Source: an uncultured Oscillospiraceae bacterium (GTDB taxonomy: Bacteria > Bacillota > Clostridia > Oscillospirales > Acutalibacteraceae). From it: DNA of 23,735 nt. Below are positions 23,016 to 23,735 of the stretch, piece after piece. Position 1 is the first letter of the stretch. Every line of letters starts with the position of its first letter. The translations under genes were made by a program, and so were the position numbers. The notes beneath the pieces are model-generated. The model saw nothing but the letters and a program-made list of their open reading frames with translations, was not told the origin of the DNA and made no database searches. Where the stretch lies: the NCBI GenBank assembly GCA_900547305.1, contig URGH01000038.1, positions 1-23,735 of the forward strand, read 5' to 3'.

Positions 23016-23053
23016 CACCTTGCGTCAATAATAATGGCGTGAGGTGCTTTTTT
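23016..23053 (+). terminator. Terminator hairpin overlapping the next gene's ribosome binding site
   Basis: Eleven pairs with three G-T wobbles (23016-23026 with 23036-23046) are followed by C and six T residues. The right arm contains TGAGGTG, the ribosome binding site of the gene whose ATG begins directly after the T run. Confidence 0.75.
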
Positions 23054-23735
23054 ATGTCTGATACGGGTTTCGGTGCAGTTTTTGCAAAGCGGGCTGCTAT
23101 TTCGTTTTTCATTTGCGTGGTTTTGTTTTTCAGCTGTATTTTAAGGGTGGCGGTGTCCGCTCTGACGGATTATTCCGCTGTTTTAAACCGACAAAGCAGC
23201 TATCGGCTTACCGTGGGCAAGCTGCGCGGCACGATATACGACAGAAATACGGTGCCGCTTACCAACGCCGAAAGCAAAATTATAGCCGCCGTATCGCCTA
23301 CGCCCCGAGCAGTTACGGCTATAAGCGGAGTACTCTACGGCGACGAGCTGCAAGGTGTGCTTGAAAAGCTTAAAGGCGGCAAGCCCGTGCTTTGCGAGGT
23401 TCCGCAGGAAATAGATTGCGACGGCATTGCCTGTATGCGGGTATACACGCATAATTCCGCCGATACGCCCGCAATTCACCTTTTGGGCTACACCGATTCG
23501 GATTTTCGCGGTATGGCGGGAATAGAAAAAGCCTATGAGGATATTTTGTACTCTGAAAAAGAGGCGGCTTTTGTATACACAAAGGACGGCAAGGGCGATA
23601 TTTTGGCGGGAGTAAAGCCCGTAGCGGAAAACGACAGCGCGGTTACGGCAGGCGGCGTGGTTACAACGCTTGATATAAACATTCAAACGTCGGCGGAAAA
23701 AGAAGCTGAGGCAATAGAGGCGGGCGCGGTTATAA
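23054..23735 (+). CDS. Class B penicillin-binding protein (SpoVD/PBP2-like), 5' part
   Basis: Only the first 227 codons are in the window; the frame stays open to the edge. The product has a short cytoplasmic tail, one membrane anchor (about 13-36), and the N-terminal pedestal of class B PBPs: KLRGTIYDRNTVPLTN (about 56-71), LLGYTDSDFRGMAGIEKAYEDIL (about 143-165) and VTTLDINIQTSAEKEAE (about 203-219). The transpeptidase domain, with the SxxK serine, lies beyond the window, so PBP2, SpoVD and FtsI-type cannot be told apart. Such enzymes cross-link peptidoglycan on the outer face. The ATG at 23054 follows GAGGTG by 7 bases, which sits inside the preceding hairpin. Confidence 0.85.
   Translation, partial: MSDTGFGAVFAKRAAISFFICVVLFFSCILRVAVSALTDYSAVLNRQSSYRLTVGKLRGTIYDRNTVPLTNAESKIIAAVSPTPRAVTAISGVLYGDELQGVLEKLKGGKPVLCEVPQEIDCDGIACMRVYTHNSADTPAIHLLGYTDSDFRGMAGIEKAYEDILYSEKEAAFVYTKDGKGDILAGVKPVAENDSAVTAGGVVTTLDINIQTSAEKEAEAIEAGAVI

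Overview
The window is a chromosomal segment from an endospore-forming, probably anaerobic member of the Bacillota, class Clostridia. The evidence is SpoIIE, a GerA-family germinant receptor operon, the cortex hydrolase SleB, a DUF4364 regulator, ThyX rather than ThyA, and TTG/GTG starts with AGGAGG-type ribosome binding sites. Intergenic palindromic repeats resemble those of gut Clostridia. Placement near Oscillospirales/Ruminococcaceae is an inference; nothing here fixes the species.

Layout. Positions 1-200 hold an intergenic repeat. Then come an OmpR-type response regulator and sensor kinase (280-2431), a DUF4364 winged-helix protein with its own promoter (2479-3033), a terminator, and a compact germinant receptor operon in the order A-C-B (3147-6243). 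A second, inverted copy of the repeat (6243-6471) follows and contains a strong terminator. A small Xre-type repressor and sleB lie on the minus strand (6482-7569). Divergent from sleB is spoIIE (7757-10066), whose promoter has the 21-bp spacer and 0A boxes typical of Spo0A-activated promoters. Next is a manganese-type (yybP-ykoY) riboswitch with an overlapping terminator (10111-10241). It sits in front of an OadB-family Na+ pump subunit, a 44-residue OadG-like membrane protein that is easy to miss, and an AI-2E-family transporter (to 12736).

The second half is housekeeping. rpmH-rnpA-yidD-yidC-jag (12870-15800) is the usual ribosome/membrane-insertase cluster, but here it lacks dnaA on one side and mnmE/mnmG on the other. 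murA, a WalJ-type metallo-beta-lactamase-fold protein, rlmH, thyX, tmk, a DJ-1 family protein, mltG and a U32/TrhP tRNA hydroxylation protein follow. The 5' end of a class B penicillin-binding protein runs off the right edge.

How the genes fit together. Three loci concern the spore cycle: spoIIE activates sigma-F in the forespore, the Ger operon senses germinants, and SleB degrades cortex. Another group builds the envelope (murA, mltG, the PBP, yidC, with walJ probably linked to wall homeostasis). thyX and tmk make dTMP and then dTDP and share a promoter. The most unusual arrangement is the Mn2+-type riboswitch controlling a stand-alone Na+-pump pair with no decarboxylase alpha subunit nearby. 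No tRNA, rRNA, CRISPR array or complete insertion sequence was seen.
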